From: Novosphingobium cyanobacteriorum
GTDB taxonomy: Bacteria > Pseudomonadota > Alphaproteobacteria > Sphingomonadales > Sphingomonadaceae
Direction of reading: 5' to 3'
DNA length: 64,000 nt
Assembly: GCF_029436685.1 (NCBI RefSeq)
Contig: NZ_JAROCY010000011.1
Coordinates: 62,001 to 126,000 of the forward strand
Shown in pieces: positions 8,287-19,956 of the stretch (the first letter of the stretch is position 1; every line of letters starts with the position of its first letter). A program made the position numbers and the translations under genes. The notes under the pieces are model-generated. The model was not told the DNA's origin. It saw nothing but the letters and a program-made list of their open reading frames with translations, and searched no databases.

Positions 8287-10605
8287 TTACTCCGCGAAGG
8301 CCGTGCGGACTTCCTCGATCACGCGATCGACCATGCCGGGTTCTGCCTTGAGGTTGTCCTTTTCCTCCTCCAGGATGGCGAGGAACGCGTCGCGCTTGAA
8401 GGCGTGGATCGTGGCTTCGTCCAATGGCGGCTGCACGGTGCTGCACAACAGATCAAGCGTGCGCTCCGCGCCGTGGAGGCGGCCCCAGAGGTAGTCGTTT
8501 TCGCGATAGGCGCGGCTGAAGAAGGCCCCGAAGTTGAAGAATTCCACCCCGCGCAGGCAGGCGAGGGTGCCCCCCTTGCGAATGGCGGTGGCATCATCGG
8601 GCGAGATTCGGTCGATGCGGATGGGATCGAATTCGCCCATGCCTTCACCCTGCAGGAGCGGCAGGGTGGCGATATCGTAGAACGGAAAGCCGAGGTAGGC
8701 ATGGAGAAAGCGGCGGCGCAGCGGCTTGTCCATGCCGGCGAGCGCGCCCACGATCATCGCGTCCACTTCCAGATCGATGCCGGTGAGGTTGCGCGCGCTG
8801 GCGATGGCACCAAGCACGGCAGCGGGATCGGCACAGGCGACGGGCGCGCTGGTGGTGATCGATGGGCCAAGCCCGCCGGCGGTCTGTCGCCCCTGATAGA
8901 GCGCCTGCGCGCGATAGACCACGTCACGCGCGGCATCGCGGGCCTGATCGGTAATGCCTTCGGCCTCGTCCCAATCGTGGGTGAGCCGGCGGGCCAGCAG
9001 CTTCAGGCGGCGAATGCGGAAGGCGACATCATGCGTGCGGAAGAAGGCAATCGCTTCGGGCGAGGCGCCGCCGCCGGCATGGCTGAGGTGGTCAAGCCCG
9101 AGCGCGCGGACATGGTTCCACAGCGCGGCTTCGACCTGCGCGCGGGTTGCCGCCTGCGGCGCGGCATCGAAGATCACTTCGGCCAGATCGGCGACGATGC
9201 CGCCAAGCTTGACCTGCGCATAGCCATGGAAGGCGAAACCGGCCTGTTCGGCCGCGGCCTGCTGCGCCTTGTTGCGCCATGACGTCAACCGGCGTTGCGT
9301 GGGGGAATCGAAGAACAGCGTGTGGCCGAACAGCTTTTCCACCGCGTGTTCCACTTCGGGCCGCAGTGCATCGACGATGGCGCGCAGGCGGGCGCGTTCG
9401 CGCGATTGCTGCTCGATGGTTTCCAGGTTGTCGCGGATCGGCTGTTCACGCGGGATCGAGGACAGCGAGCCGAAGATGGCTGAGAAGAAGCCCACGCTCC
9501 TGGCGCCGCGCGGGCCGAGGCGCATGTGATCCGGGCTGGGGTCGATATAGACGAAGCGGCGGTCCACCTCGCGCTGGGCGGGGCGATCGCGCAGCACGGC
9601 CATGGCCTGTGCGAAGGGGCGGTTGACCAACACCGCGCCATCCACCAGCGCGGCATCGGCGATCTGCCCGCGCTTCCACCGGCTGGGCATGATGCGCTGC
9701 AGGAAGGCGTCGCGCCCCGGCCAGCCGATGCCGCGTTCGCGCGCCATGCGATCGATCTCGTCCACCATCAGCGGGGGAAAGGCACCCGGAAAGCTGGCCG
9801 TGGCGCGTGCGGCGAAGACGAGGTCGGCAGCGTGCGCGAGCGGTTGGTTGCGCGCCACGGCGTGCCGGAAGCCGATGGCGAGGCGGTGCTCGCTTTCTTC
9901 GACAACGGGCGGGCTGTTGAGGTGCAGCTCTTCCGGGTGGCCGTTGAAATCGGTGGCGGTCACCTGCAGATCAAGCGGGTGGGCCGGTGGCAACAACGGT
10001 TCGCCATCGCCATCGGATGCGGCCATCGCCTCGAGCGCCTCGGCGATCAGGTGGGAAAAGCCGATGCCGCTGAAGGGTGGGGCGAACCAGCGGGCGCGGA
10101 TCAGGCGGGAGACCTTGCGGCGCACTTCGGCCCGCGTGCCCTGTGCCACGGTGCGTGAGACGACGCTGCCGGGAAAGCGCAGCGCAAGCCACACGATCGG
10201 CTGCGCCCATAGCTTGGCAAAGCGGCTCCACGGCTTGGCATCGGGATCGAGCAGGACGTCGATATCCGCCTTTTCCAGCCAGAGCCGGGTGAGCGGGGCA
10301 AGGCTCTGCCCCGTGGCCAGCGCCTGCGCCAGGAAAACGCCGTTGATGCCGCCGGCGCTGGCGCCCGAGACGATATCGGGCAGGAAGCGCAGCTTCAGCC
10401 CACGGGTCCGGACCACGGTTTCGAGCAGGCGGCGGTAGACGCCTTCGACGCCGGAGCAGCGCGGATCATTGGGAGGATCGGCACGATGCAGCGCGCGGCT
10501 GGCGCGGGTGGCGTGCCAGATCTCCCGCGTAACGCCATGCATGTAGACCGCGAGGCTGATGCCGCCAAAGCACACCAGGGCCACGCGCAGTTCCTTCTGC
10601 CGCAT
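8287..10605 (-). CDS. Large patatin-like phospholipase
   Basis: The 772-residue protein has an N-terminal patatin domain: an oxyanion-type glycine loop (ALVCFGGISLAVYMHG, residues 9-24) and the nucleophile elbow GASAGG (GxSxG) near residue 82. A catalytic-type DGA motif (VDGAVLVNRPF) follows at about 317. Together these give the Ser/Asp dyad of lipid acyl hydrolases. The rest matches the large patatin-related proteins of the TIGR03607 kind, with a long C-terminal extension of unknown role. No signal peptide is visible. The substrate (phospholipid or other acyl ester) is not predictable from sequence. The gene is divergent from the small membrane protein gene at 10729. Confidence 0.88.
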   Translation of the reverse strand: MRQKELRVALVCFGGISLAVYMHGVTREIWHATRASRALHRADPPNDPRCSGVEGVYRRLLETVVRTRGLKLRFLPDIVSGASAGGINGVFLAQALATGQSLAPLTRLWLEKADIDVLLDPDAKPWSRFAKLWAQPIVWLALRFPGSVVSRTVAQGTRAEVRRKVSRLIRARWFAPPFSGIGFSHLIAEALEAMAASDGDGEPLLPPAHPLDLQVTATDFNGHPEELHLNSPPVVEESEHRLAIGFRHAVARNQPLAHAADLVFAARATASFPGAFPPLMVDEIDRMARERGIGWPGRDAFLQRIMPSRWKRGQIADAALVDGAVLVNRPFAQAMAVLRDRPAQREVDRRFVYIDPSPDHMRLGPRGARSVGFFSAIFGSLSSIPREQPIRDNLETIEQQSRERARLRAIVDALRPEVEHAVEKLFGHTLFFDSPTQRRLTSWRNKAQQAAAEQAGFAFHGYAQVKLGGIVADLAEVIFDAAPQAATRAQVEAALWNHVRALGLDHLSHAGGGASPEAIAFFRTHDVAFRIRRLKLLARRLTHDWDEAEGITDQARDAARDVVYRAQALYQGRQTAGGLGPSITTSAPVACADPAAVLGAIASARNLTGIDLEVDAMIVGALAGMDKPLRRRFLHAYLGFPFYDIATLPLLQGEGMGEFDPIRIDRISPDDATAIRKGGTLACLRGVEFFNFGAFFSRAYRENDYLWGRLHGAERTLDLLCSTVQPPLDEATIHAFKRDAFLAILEEEKDNLKAEPGMVDRVIEEVRTAFAE

Positions 10606-10728
10606 GGGCGCAGCATGGCACCGGGGCGGGCGGTGCGCCAGCGGGATTGTTGCGGAGGCCGTCAGGGAACGATCGGTCCGTTCCGGGCATTTTCACTCTG
10701 TAACGGGAGCCAGGAGAGGACCAGGCAC

Positions 10729-11013
10729 ATGGTTGAAGAACGTGTCGTAGAAGTGGAGCGCCCGGGCGGCGCGACCCATACCCACACCACCGTCTATGAC
10801 GATGGCGCGCGCAGCAGCGGCGGGGCCGGCTGGCTGATCGCGGTCGTGCTGGTGGTGGCGGTACTGGTGGGGCTGTACATGTTCTCCAACATGTCGAGCA
10901 GCAGCGCGCGCAAGGACAACGCCATCGCCGCAGCGGCGGACGACGTGGGCAAGGCGGCCAGCAAGGTGGGTGATGCGGCGGAGACCGCCGCCAACAAGGC
11001 CACGTCGCAGTAA
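10729..11013 (+). CDS. Small single-pass membrane protein
   Basis: The 94-residue product has a polar N-terminus with a THTHT stretch. One transmembrane helix spans about residues 33-53 (WLIAVVLVVAVLVGLYMF), and an Ala/Lys/Asp-rich helical tail follows. I do not recognise a family. CAGGAGAGG precedes the ATG. A very strong terminator follows directly, so it is a single-gene unit. The tail composition resembles apolipoprotein-like or stress-related helical segments, but this is only a compositional impression. Confidence 0.75.
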   Translation: MVEERVVEVERPGGATHTHTTVYDDGARSSGGAGWLIAVVLVVAVLVGLYMFSNMSSSSARKDNAIAAAADDVGKAASKVGDAAETAANKATSQ

Positions 11014-11038
11014 CGCAATCCCTGTAAAACAGGCCGAC

Positions 11039-11076
11039 AAAAATCGCGCCACTCCACCCGGAGAGGCGCGATTTTT
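11039..11076 (+). terminator. Rho-independent terminator
   Basis: AAAAATCGCGCC (11039-11050) is exactly complementary to GGCGCGATTTTT (11065-11076), with a 14-nt loop and a T run included in the stem end. It would also work on the opposite strand. Confidence 0.9.
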
Positions 11077-11156
11077 CGTTGTTGGGCCCGAATTGCCCTG
11101 CATCGAAGGGTGTCAGATTTACCGACGGTTTACGCCTTGGCGCGTATGGCCACAGC

Positions 11157-12542
11157 ATGTTCCGGCTGTTCAAGCACTATATCCCCAATGCGGTCCTGTT
11201 GCTGGGCCTGCTCGACTTCGTGCTGCTGCTCGCCTCGGGCGAACTGGGCTGGACGGTGCGCGCGCACCAGATCGGCATGGACAGCGGGGTGATTCACGAT
11301 CGCTGGGTGCCGTTGCTGATGTTCGCCGGGCTGGTGCAGGTGGCGATGGTATCGGTCGGGGTCTATGGCTCGGACGCGCTGCGGTCGATGCGCTATGCCA
11401 CGGCGCGGCTGATGGTGGCGATCAGCCTGGGGATCATCGCGCTGTCGGTGGTCTATTTCCTGCTGCCGGGGCGCACGCTGTGGCGGTCCAACCTGTTCTA
11501 CGCGATGTTCATCGCCATGGCGCTGCTGGTGCTGATCCGGCTGCTGCTGTCAGGCCTGCTGGGCACGGCGGCGTTTCGCCGGCGCGTGCTGGTGCTGGGT
11601 GCGGGGCTGCGCGCGGACCGGCTGCGCAAGCTGGCCGAACGGCCGGAGGCGGGGTTCGCCATCGTCGGTTATGTCGGCATGAGCGACAGCACGCCGGTGG
11701 TGGAAGAGGCGATCAACCGCAACGCCATCCACAACCTGACCCGCCACGTGGAAAACCTGGGCGTGAGCGAGGTGGTGCTGGCGCTGGAAGAGCGGCGCAA
11801 CGCGTTGCCGCTGAAGGACCTGCTGCGGATCAAGACAACGGGCGTCCACGTCAACGACTTCTCCACTTTCATGGAGCGCGAGACGGGGCGGGTGGATCTC
11901 GATACGGTGAACCCGAGCTGGCTGATCTTCTCGGACGGGTTCTCGTCGGGCCGCGCCATTTCCAGCGCGATGAAGCGCATCTTCGACATCGTGGCGAGCC
12001 TGGTGCTGCTGGCCATGACGGCACCGGTGATCGTGCTGTTTGCCCTGCTGGTGAAGCTGGACAGCAAGGGGCCGGCGTTCTTCCGCCAGACGCGGGTGGG
12101 GCTGTTCGGCCAGAACTTCGACCTGATCAAGCTGCGGTCCATGCGCGTGGATGCCGAGGTGAACGGCGCGCAGTTCGCGCAGGAGAACGATCCGCGGGTG
12201 ACGCGGGTGGGCCGGGTGATCCGCAAGCTGCGCATCGACGAGCTGCCACAGGCGTGGACGGTGCTGAAGGGCGAGATGAGCTTCGTCGGCCCGCGTCCGG
12301 AACGGCCCGAATTCGTTTCGGACCTGGAAGAGCAGCTGCCCTATTACGCCGAGCGCCACATGGTGAAGCCGGGCATCACCGGCTGGGCGCAGATCAACTA
12401 TCCTTATGGCGCGTCGATCGAGGATTCCCGGCACAAGCTGGAATACGATCTCTACTACGCCAAGAACTATACCCCATTCCTTGACCTGCTGATCCTGCTT
12501 CAGACGCTGCGGGTGGTGCTGTGGAACGAGGGGGCGCGGTGA
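11157..12542 (+). CDS. TIGR03013-type sugar transferase (undecaprenyl-phosphate glycosyl-1-phosphate transferase)
   Basis: The 461-residue protein has an N-terminal block of four to five transmembrane helices (residues 5-150), a CoA-binding-like Rossmann segment (RRRVLVLGAGLRADRLRKL), and a C-terminal bacterial sugar transferase domain from about 265. Signatures of that domain are KRIFDIVAS, FFRQTRVGLFGQ, KLRSMR, RKLRIDELPQ and SFVGPRPERPEF. Such enzymes load the first sugar phosphate on undecaprenyl phosphate to start exopolysaccharide synthesis. Location beside prsK and prsR marks it as the XrtA/PEP-CTERM-associated EpsB type. No good Shine-Dalgarno is visible. ATG 11157 was chosen because the hydrophobic domain starts there. 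Confidence 0.9.
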   Translation: MFRLFKHYIPNAVLLLGLLDFVLLLASGELGWTVRAHQIGMDSGVIHDRWVPLLMFAGLVQVAMVSVGVYGSDALRSMRYATARLMVAISLGIIALSVVYFLLPGRTLWRSNLFYAMFIAMALLVLIRLLLSGLLGTAAFRRRVLVLGAGLRADRLRKLAERPEAGFAIVGYVGMSDSTPVVEEAINRNAIHNLTRHVENLGVSEVVLALEERRNALPLKDLLRIKTTGVHVNDFSTFMERETGRVDLDTVNPSWLIFSDGFSSGRAISSAMKRIFDIVASLVLLAMTAPVIVLFALLVKLDSKGPAFFRQTRVGLFGQNFDLIKLRSMRVDAEVNGAQFAQENDPRVTRVGRVIRKLRIDELPQAWTVLKGEMSFVGPRPERPEFVSDLEEQLPYYAERHMVKPGITGWAQINYPYGASIEDSRHKLEYDLYYAKNYTPFLDLLILLQTLRVVLWNEGAR

Positions 12543-12558
12543 TCCGTGCGAGCGCGCC

Positions 12559-14709
12559 ATGATCGCCAGCCCGCTCGGCTGGACCGGCTTCGGCCAGTGG
12601 ATGTTCGTGCTTTCGGCATTCGCGGCGATGCTGCTGGCGGTGTGGCTGTGGGACCGCCGCCGCCGGGGCAAGCCCGCCAGCCGCGCGGAAATGTCTGCGC
12701 TGGCGCTGGGCGGGGTGTGGGCGCTGTTCGTAGCCGGGATCGGCGCGGGCACGTTCGTGGCGCAGCTGGCCGAAGTGGCGCGCAACCTGGGCTGGCTGTT
12801 CGTGCTCTACAGCCTGTTCGCACGCGACAACCGGCACAATACCGTTGGCCCGGTGCGACCGGTGCTGATCGTGCTGGCGATGGTGGAACTGCTGCAGCCG
12901 GTGCTGCTGCTGCTGAACCTGCGGGCACAGGGCATTCCGGCAGCGATCACCATGATCTTCCAGATCTCGGTGATGTTCCGCCTGCTGCTGGCCACGGGTG
13001 CGCTGGTGCTGGTGCACAACCTTTATGCCGGGGCGATGACGGCGCAGCGCGCGGTGGTACGCTGGACGTGCCTCGCGCTTGCGCTGATGTGGGGGTACGA
13101 CCTCAATTACTACACCATCGCCTATCTGGGCGGGGCGGTGCCAGCCGAACTGGTGGCGCTGCGCGGGCTGGCGCAGGGGCTTTCGATCCTGCTGCTGGCG
13201 CTGGGCACGCTGCGCGGCGGATCGGCGCTGCGCTTTTCGCCCAGTCGCTCGGTGGCGTTCCAGTCGCTGAGCCTGCTGGTGATCGGCGCGTACCTGCTGG
13301 TGATGGTGGGGGCGGCGCAGTCGGTCTCGTGGCTGGGCGGCAATGTGAGCCAGCTGGCGCAGCTGGGCTTTGCCTTCGCCACCACGGTGGTGATCCTGGC
13401 GCTGGTGCCTTCGGGACGCCTGCGCAGCTATCTCAACGTGATGCTGGCCAAGCACTTCTTCCAGCACCGCTATGACTATCGCGCCGAATGGCAGCGCTTT
13501 ACCCGCACGATCGGGCGCGGCGGGGCCAATGCCATGCCGCTGCATGCGCGCGTGGTGCAATCGCTGGCCGACATCACCGACAGCGCGCGCGGGCTGCTGC
13601 TGGTGCCGGGTGACAATGGTGACCTGACGCTGGCGGCGCGCTGGCAGTGGCACACGCTGGAAGTGCCGGCCGAGGCGATGGATGCCAAAGCCGCCGCCTT
13701 CTTCGAGAAGCGCGGCTTCATCGTCGATCTCGACGAGGTGCGCGCGGGCATAGACCACCAGGGTGAGGCAGAGGCGATGCCGCGCTGGCTGGTTGCGGAA
13801 GAGAGCGTGTGGGCGCTGGTGCCTTTGCTGCACTATGATCGGCTGGTCGGACTGGTGGTGCTGGGCCGGCCGGCGCTGGCGCGCAAGCTGGACTGGGAAG
13901 ACTTCGACCTGCTGCGCGTGGTGGGGCAGCAGCTGGCAAGCTACCTGGCCGAACACAACGGGCAGGTGGCGCTGCTGGAGGCGAGCCGCTTCGACGAATT
14001 CAACCGGCGCATCGCCTTCGTGATGCATGACATCAAGAACCTGGCGAGCCAGCTTGCGCTGCTGTCTCGCAATGCGGAGCGGCATGCAGACAACCCGGAG
14101 TTCCGCAAGGACATGCTGGTGACGCTGCGCAATGCGGCGGACAAGTTGAACGGGCTGCTCGCCCGCCTTTCCCGCTATGGCGCGGGCAATGTGCAGGGGC
14201 TGGAGGAAGTGGACGCGGCGGGCGTGATCAATGCGATCGCCGCGCGCTATGCCGCCGGGACCAGCGGCAACATCGATATGCCGCAGGTCTATGTCACCGA
14301 TGCGCAGCAGTGCCCTGTGCTGGCCAATCGCGAAACGTTGGAACAGGTGCTGCTCCACCTGCTGCAGAACGCCATCGATGCGAGCCCGCCGGGCATGGCG
14401 GTGTTCCTGCAGACGCGCGTGGACGGGCTGAACGGCGTTATCGAGGTGATCGATACCGGATGCGGGATGAGCGCCGACTTCGTGCGCAACCGGCTGTTCA
14501 AACCATTCGTTTCAACAAAGTCCGGCGGCTTCGGCATCGGCGCGTTCGAAGCGCGCGAGCTGGTGCGCGCGATGCGTGGACGGCTCGACGTGGAAAGCCG
14601 CGAAGGGCTGGGCAGCCGCTTCACCGTGCGCCTGCCGCTGGCCGCCGCCGCCAATCTTGCCCAATCACTTGAAAATGCCGGGGAAGCCGGCGCGCAGAAG
14701 GTTGCCTGA
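12559..14709 (+). CDS. prsK: PEP-CTERM/XrtA system sensor histidine kinase PrsK
   Basis: The 716-residue protein has an N-terminal half made of about eight transmembrane helices (residues 5-290), then a GAF-like domain (about 320-470). The dimerisation and phosphoacceptor segment follows with His490 in FVMHDIKNLASQL, then a HATPase domain with N box (LLQNAIDASPPG) and G boxes (DTGCGMS, GGFGIGAFEARELVRAM). That layout is characteristic of PrsK (TIGR02916), the membrane sensor paired with PrsR in exosortase-type systems. It starts 16 bp after the sugar transferase gene and ends one base before prsR. The signal sensed is unknown. Confidence 0.92.
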   Translation: MIASPLGWTGFGQWMFVLSAFAAMLLAVWLWDRRRRGKPASRAEMSALALGGVWALFVAGIGAGTFVAQLAEVARNLGWLFVLYSLFARDNRHNTVGPVRPVLIVLAMVELLQPVLLLLNLRAQGIPAAITMIFQISVMFRLLLATGALVLVHNLYAGAMTAQRAVVRWTCLALALMWGYDLNYYTIAYLGGAVPAELVALRGLAQGLSILLLALGTLRGGSALRFSPSRSVAFQSLSLLVIGAYLLVMVGAAQSVSWLGGNVSQLAQLGFAFATTVVILALVPSGRLRSYLNVMLAKHFFQHRYDYRAEWQRFTRTIGRGGANAMPLHARVVQSLADITDSARGLLLVPGDNGDLTLAARWQWHTLEVPAEAMDAKAAAFFEKRGFIVDLDEVRAGIDHQGEAEAMPRWLVAEESVWALVPLLHYDRLVGLVVLGRPALARKLDWEDFDLLRVVGQQLASYLAEHNGQVALLEASRFDEFNRRIAFVMHDIKNLASQLALLSRNAERHADNPEFRKDMLVTLRNAADKLNGLLARLSRYGAGNVQGLEEVDAAGVINAIAARYAAGTSGNIDMPQVYVTDAQQCPVLANRETLEQVLLHLLQNAIDASPPGMAVFLQTRVDGLNGVIEVIDTGCGMSADFVRNRLFKPFVSTKSGGFGIGAFEARELVRAMRGRLDVESREGLGSRFTVRLPLAAAANLAQSLENAGEAGAQKVA

Positions 14710-14710
14710 C

Positions 14711-16075
<1,365 letters not shown>

Positions 16076-17730
16076 GCGCCGGCTTTCCGGCGCGCTGATG
16101 CTGGCAGTGCTGGCCACCGGGCCGGCGCTGGGCGGGGAATCGCGTCTGGATGCGGTGCGACGGCAGGCGGCGGCGGCGCTGGAACGGCGCGATCCGATTG
16201 CGGCCGAAGTCCCCCTGCGCGAGGCGATCCGCCAGGGTGTGCCCGCCGATGCCGTGCGCGCGCAGCTGGCGCAGGCGCTGCTGGCGCGCAATGACCGGCG
16301 CGAGGCGCGCAAGGTGCTGGGCGAAGGCGGTTTCGCGCCCGACACGGTCGAGCTTGGCTGGCGGATCAAGGGGCAGCTGGAACTGGCCGAGGGCAACCTT
16401 GGCGCTGCGGCGCAGGCCTTTGACGAGGCGCTGAAAATTGATCCGCAGGATTCGGACCTGTGGGTCCAGATCGCCTCGATGCGATTCACGGCGGGCGAAC
16501 AGGCGCTGTCGATCGAAGCGGCCGAACAGGCGGTGCAGCTTGGCCCCCGCAACCCGCGCGCGCTGGCGCTGCGGGGGATGCTGATCCGCGAACAGTTCGG
16601 GCTGGCGGCGGCGCTGCCGTGGTTCGAGGCGGCGCTGGGCGTGCTGCCCGATGATCCCGCGCTGCTGGGCGAATATGCCGCCACGCTGGGCGACATGGGC
16701 AAGTATCGCGACATGCTGGTGGTGTGCCGCAAGCTGGCGCTGGTCGATCCCAAGAACCCGCGCCCGCTGTTCCAGCAGGCTGTGCTAGCGGCGCGGGCAG
16801 GCAAGACCGACCTGGCGCGCGCCATCCTGTTGCGGACAGGCAGCGCGTTTCGCGACATGCCGGCGGCGATCCTGCTGAACGGCATCCTGGAATACCGCGC
16901 AGGCAACACCAACCTGGCGGTGGAGCAGTTCGACCGGCTGGTGCGGCTGCAGCCCGACAATCTGCAGGCGCGTGCGCTCCTCGCCCGGGCGCTGGCGCGG
17001 CAGGGGGACTGGCGGCAACTGGCGCAGCGCTTCGATGCCGATGCGCAGTCAGCTTTCGCGCGGCCATATCTGAAGATGCTGGTGGGGCAGGCTTGGGTCC
17101 GGCTGGGGCAGAAGGAGCGCGGGCAGGCGCTGATCGCCGCAGCTGGCAGGGCTGGCCCGATGCCTTATACGCCGATCCGCGCCGATGCACCGCTGGCGGT
17201 TCTTGCGCTGCGCTATACCGATGCGCCCAACTTCGCGTCCAATGCGGTGCCCTATATCCGCGCGCTGCTGGCGGCGGGGCAGGGCGTGGAAGCACAGGTG
17301 GTGGCCGACAGGCTGCGCGATGCCAATCCCGGCGCAGCCGAGGCCAACCTGTTGGCGGGTGACGTGCGCATGATGCGTGGCGATGCGGCGCACGCGCTGG
17401 TGGATTACGGCAACGGCGCCGCGATCCGGTTCAACGAGCCGGTGCTGTGGCGCATGGATGCCGCGCTGCGCGCGCTGGGCCGCGCGGCCGACGCGGATTC
17501 GATGACATCGCGCTATCTGCTGCAGAACCCCAACAGCGTGTCCGCGATGAAGCTGCTGGCGGCAAGCTGGACGCAGGGCCCGCATCAAGCCGCGGGGCCA
17601 GCGATGAAGGCAGCACTGATGGCGCGCGGCATTCCCCTTTCCGCCACATCGCAATGAATTCCGCCGGTTGACGGCAACGCGCCGCTGCGCCAAACGGAAT
17701 TCAATTGATCGATTAAATTTGGAGGATGGG

Positions 17731-18798
17731 ATGCCTGGCGCGCTGGAAGGCCTTACCGTGATCGAATTCGCCGGCATCGGGCCCGGCCCCTTCGCCTGCA
17801 TGATGCTGGCCGATCATGGCGCGCGCGTGATCCGTATCGAACGACCGTCGAAGGGTGACCGGGTGGGCGACGATGGCGAGCGGGATATCCTCAATCGCAA
17901 CCGGGAGCGCCTTGAACTCGATCTCAAGGACCCGGCGGCGATTGCCCGTATCCGCGAGCTGGTGAAAGGGGCCGACGCCATTATCGAAGGCTATCGCCCC
18001 GGGGTGATGGAGCGGCTGGGGCTGGGGCCTGACGTGCTGCTGGCAGACAACCCGCGTCTCGTCTTTGGCCGCATGACCGGCTGGGGGCAGGACGGCCCGA
18101 TGGCGCCGCTGGCCGGGCACGACATCAATTACATTTCCATCGCCGGTGCGCTGCACACCTATGGCCAGGCGGGCGGCAAGCCGCAGTTCCCCGTGAATGC
18201 GGTGGGCGACTTCGGCGGTGGTGGCATGCTGATGGCCTTCGCGGTGATGGCCGGCGTCTTTTCCGCGCAGCGCACGGGCAAGGGGCAGGTGATCGACTGC
18301 GCGATGGTGGATGGCGCGGCGATCCTTTCCGCGATGACATGGTCCTTCTTCGGCAATGGCACCTGGCAGGACGAACGCGGAGTGAACCTGCTCGATGGCG
18401 GGGCCCACTTCTATGACACCTATGAAACGGCGGATGGCAAGTGGATCTCCATCGGCTCGATCGAGCCGCAGTTCTATGCGCTGCTTATGGAAGCGACCGG
18501 TCTGAAGGATGATCCGGCGTTTGCCGCGCAGATGGACCCGCGCCAGTGGCCCGACCTGAAGCAGCGGCTGACCGCGCTGTTCAAGACAAAGAGCCGTGAT
18601 GAATGGTGCGCGATCATGGATGGCACCGACATCTGTTTCGCTCCCGTGCTCAGCCTTGCCGAGGCGCCGGCCCACCCACACAATGCCGCGCGCGGTACTT
18701 TCGTTGAGGAAGGCGGCATGATCATGCCGGCCCCGGCGCCGCGCTTCACCGGCACGCCTGCACCCGCACCGAGGCTGGCGCCGCAACCGCTGGCTTGA
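17731..18798 (+). CDS. Alpha-methylacyl-CoA racemase-like CaiB/BaiF family enzyme
   Basis: The product is 355 residues. The residues known to be catalytic in mycobacterial MCR/AMACR have counterparts: His130 in APLAGHDINY, Asp160 in NAVGDFGGGG and Glu232 in YETADGKW. This points to a 2-methylacyl-CoA epimerase acting in branched-chain lipid degradation, rather than to a CoA transferase, which would rely on an Asp in a different context. GGAGG precedes the ATG at ideal spacing. The gene stands alone, with the convergent TerC-type gene starting 3 bp after its stop. Confidence 0.88.
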   Translation: MPGALEGLTVIEFAGIGPGPFACMMLADHGARVIRIERPSKGDRVGDDGERDILNRNRERLELDLKDPAAIARIRELVKGADAIIEGYRPGVMERLGLGPDVLLADNPRLVFGRMTGWGQDGPMAPLAGHDINYISIAGALHTYGQAGGKPQFPVNAVGDFGGGGMLMAFAVMAGVFSAQRTGKGQVIDCAMVDGAAILSAMTWSFFGNGTWQDERGVNLLDGGAHFYDTYETADGKWISIGSIEPQFYALLMEATGLKDDPAFAAQMDPRQWPDLKQRLTALFKTKSRDEWCAIMDGTDICFAPVLSLAEAPAHPHNAARGTFVEEGGMIMPAPAPRFTGTPAPAPRLAPQPLA

Positions 18799-18801
18799 GC
18801 G

Positions 18802-19887
18802 TCAGTCCGCCCGGACGGCGGCTTCGATCTCGGCGTCCGGGTACTTGCGCTTGTGGCGGACCGACCACCACAGCGAGAGGCCGATCAGTGCCGCGCCGAT
18901 CAGGCCGGTGATGGTTTCCGGGATTTCCCACCGCGCCGATGCAAGCATGATGCCGCCAAGGGCGACGATCGCCCAGAAGGCGCCGTGCTCCAGATAGCGG
19001 TATTCCGCCAGCGTGCCCTGCTTCACCAGCAGCAGCGTGAGCGAACGCACGAACATCGCGCCGATCGAAAGGCCCAGCGCGATCACCACCATGTTGTTGG
19101 ACAGGGCAAAGGCGCCGATCACGCCATCGAAGCTGAACGAGGCGTCGAGCACGTTGAGATACAGGAAGCCGCCAAGGCCCGACCGCACGACCATGCCCGC
19201 GGCCTTCTGTGCCTCCTCGCGCATTTCCAGCACGGTGCCGATGGCTTCCACCGCGATGAAAGACACGATGCCCAGCGTGCCGGCCACCATGAACACCAGC
19301 GCTTCATGCTGGGGCAGCAACAGCGAAACACCCCACAGCGCCAGCAGCAGCAGCGCGATTTCCGCCGCCTTGATGTTCGAGATCAGCGCCAGCTTTTCCT
19401 CGATCACGGTGATCCAGTGCACGTCCTTCTCCCCATCGAAGAAGAACGACAGGCCGACCATGGCAAGGAACGCGCCGCCAAAGCCGGCGATGCCGATGTG
19501 CGCGCCGCTGACGATTTCCTCGTAGCGCTTCGGTTCGGTCAGCGAGAGGTGCAGCGCGTCGACCGGGCCGATCCCGGCGGCGATCGCCACGATGGCCAGC
19601 GGGAACACGATGCGCATGCCGAACACGGCGATCAGCATGCCCCAGGTGAGGAAGCGCTTCTGCCAGACCTCGTCCATCTCATCGAGCACCGCGGCATTGA
19701 CCACTGCGTTGTCGAACGAGAGCGAGATTTCCAGCACCGACAGGACGATGACGATCCACACCAGGCCGGCTGTGGCGCTGGCCGAGCCTGTCTGGAGCCA
19801 GCCGTAGGCCACCGCCGCCGCCAGGCAGACGAGGGTGAAGAGGATCGATCCCTTGAAGTTCTGAAGCAAGGCGCGTGTTCCTGCCAT
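18802..19887 (-). CDS. TerC-superfamily membrane protein (DUF475)
   Basis: The 361-residue integral membrane protein has about nine transmembrane helices. Two inverted-type motifs with membrane-embedded acids are present, ISLSFDNAVVNAAVL (near 56) and DASFSFDGVIGAFALSNN (near 260), the hallmark of TerC/DUF475 proteins. TerC relatives are linked to tellurite resistance and metal (Mn2+) export; the substrate of DUF475 members is not settled. ATG 19887 was chosen over a TTG 14 codons upstream because AGGAG lies before it and the hydrophobic part starts soon after. Confidence 0.85.
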   Translation of the reverse strand: MAGTRALLQNFKGSILFTLVCLAAAVAYGWLQTGSASATAGLVWIVIVLSVLEISLSFDNAVVNAAVLDEMDEVWQKRFLTWGMLIAVFGMRIVFPLAIVAIAAGIGPVDALHLSLTEPKRYEEIVSGAHIGIAGFGGAFLAMVGLSFFFDGEKDVHWITVIEEKLALISNIKAAEIALLLLALWGVSLLLPQHEALVFMVAGTLGIVSFIAVEAIGTVLEMREEAQKAAGMVVRSGLGGFLYLNVLDASFSFDGVIGAFALSNNMVVIALGLSIGAMFVRSLTLLLVKQGTLAEYRYLEHGAFWAIVALGGIMLASARWEIPETITGLIGAALIGLSLWWSVRHKRKYPDAEIEAAVRAD

Positions 19888-19956
19888 GACGGTCGCCCGC
19901 TCCTTTAACGGCGCAGGCGCTTCACGCAATCCTGCGCCGGGGGGAAAGGTCCCGGA

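Noticed and set aside
10666..10691. GGAAC-N17-CATT as a possible EcfG promoter of the small membrane protein gene at 10729
   Set aside because: The -10 part differs from CGTT at one of four positions; the fit is weaker than for the two promoters reported, and the site also forms a chance inverted repeat GGAACG/CGTTCC.
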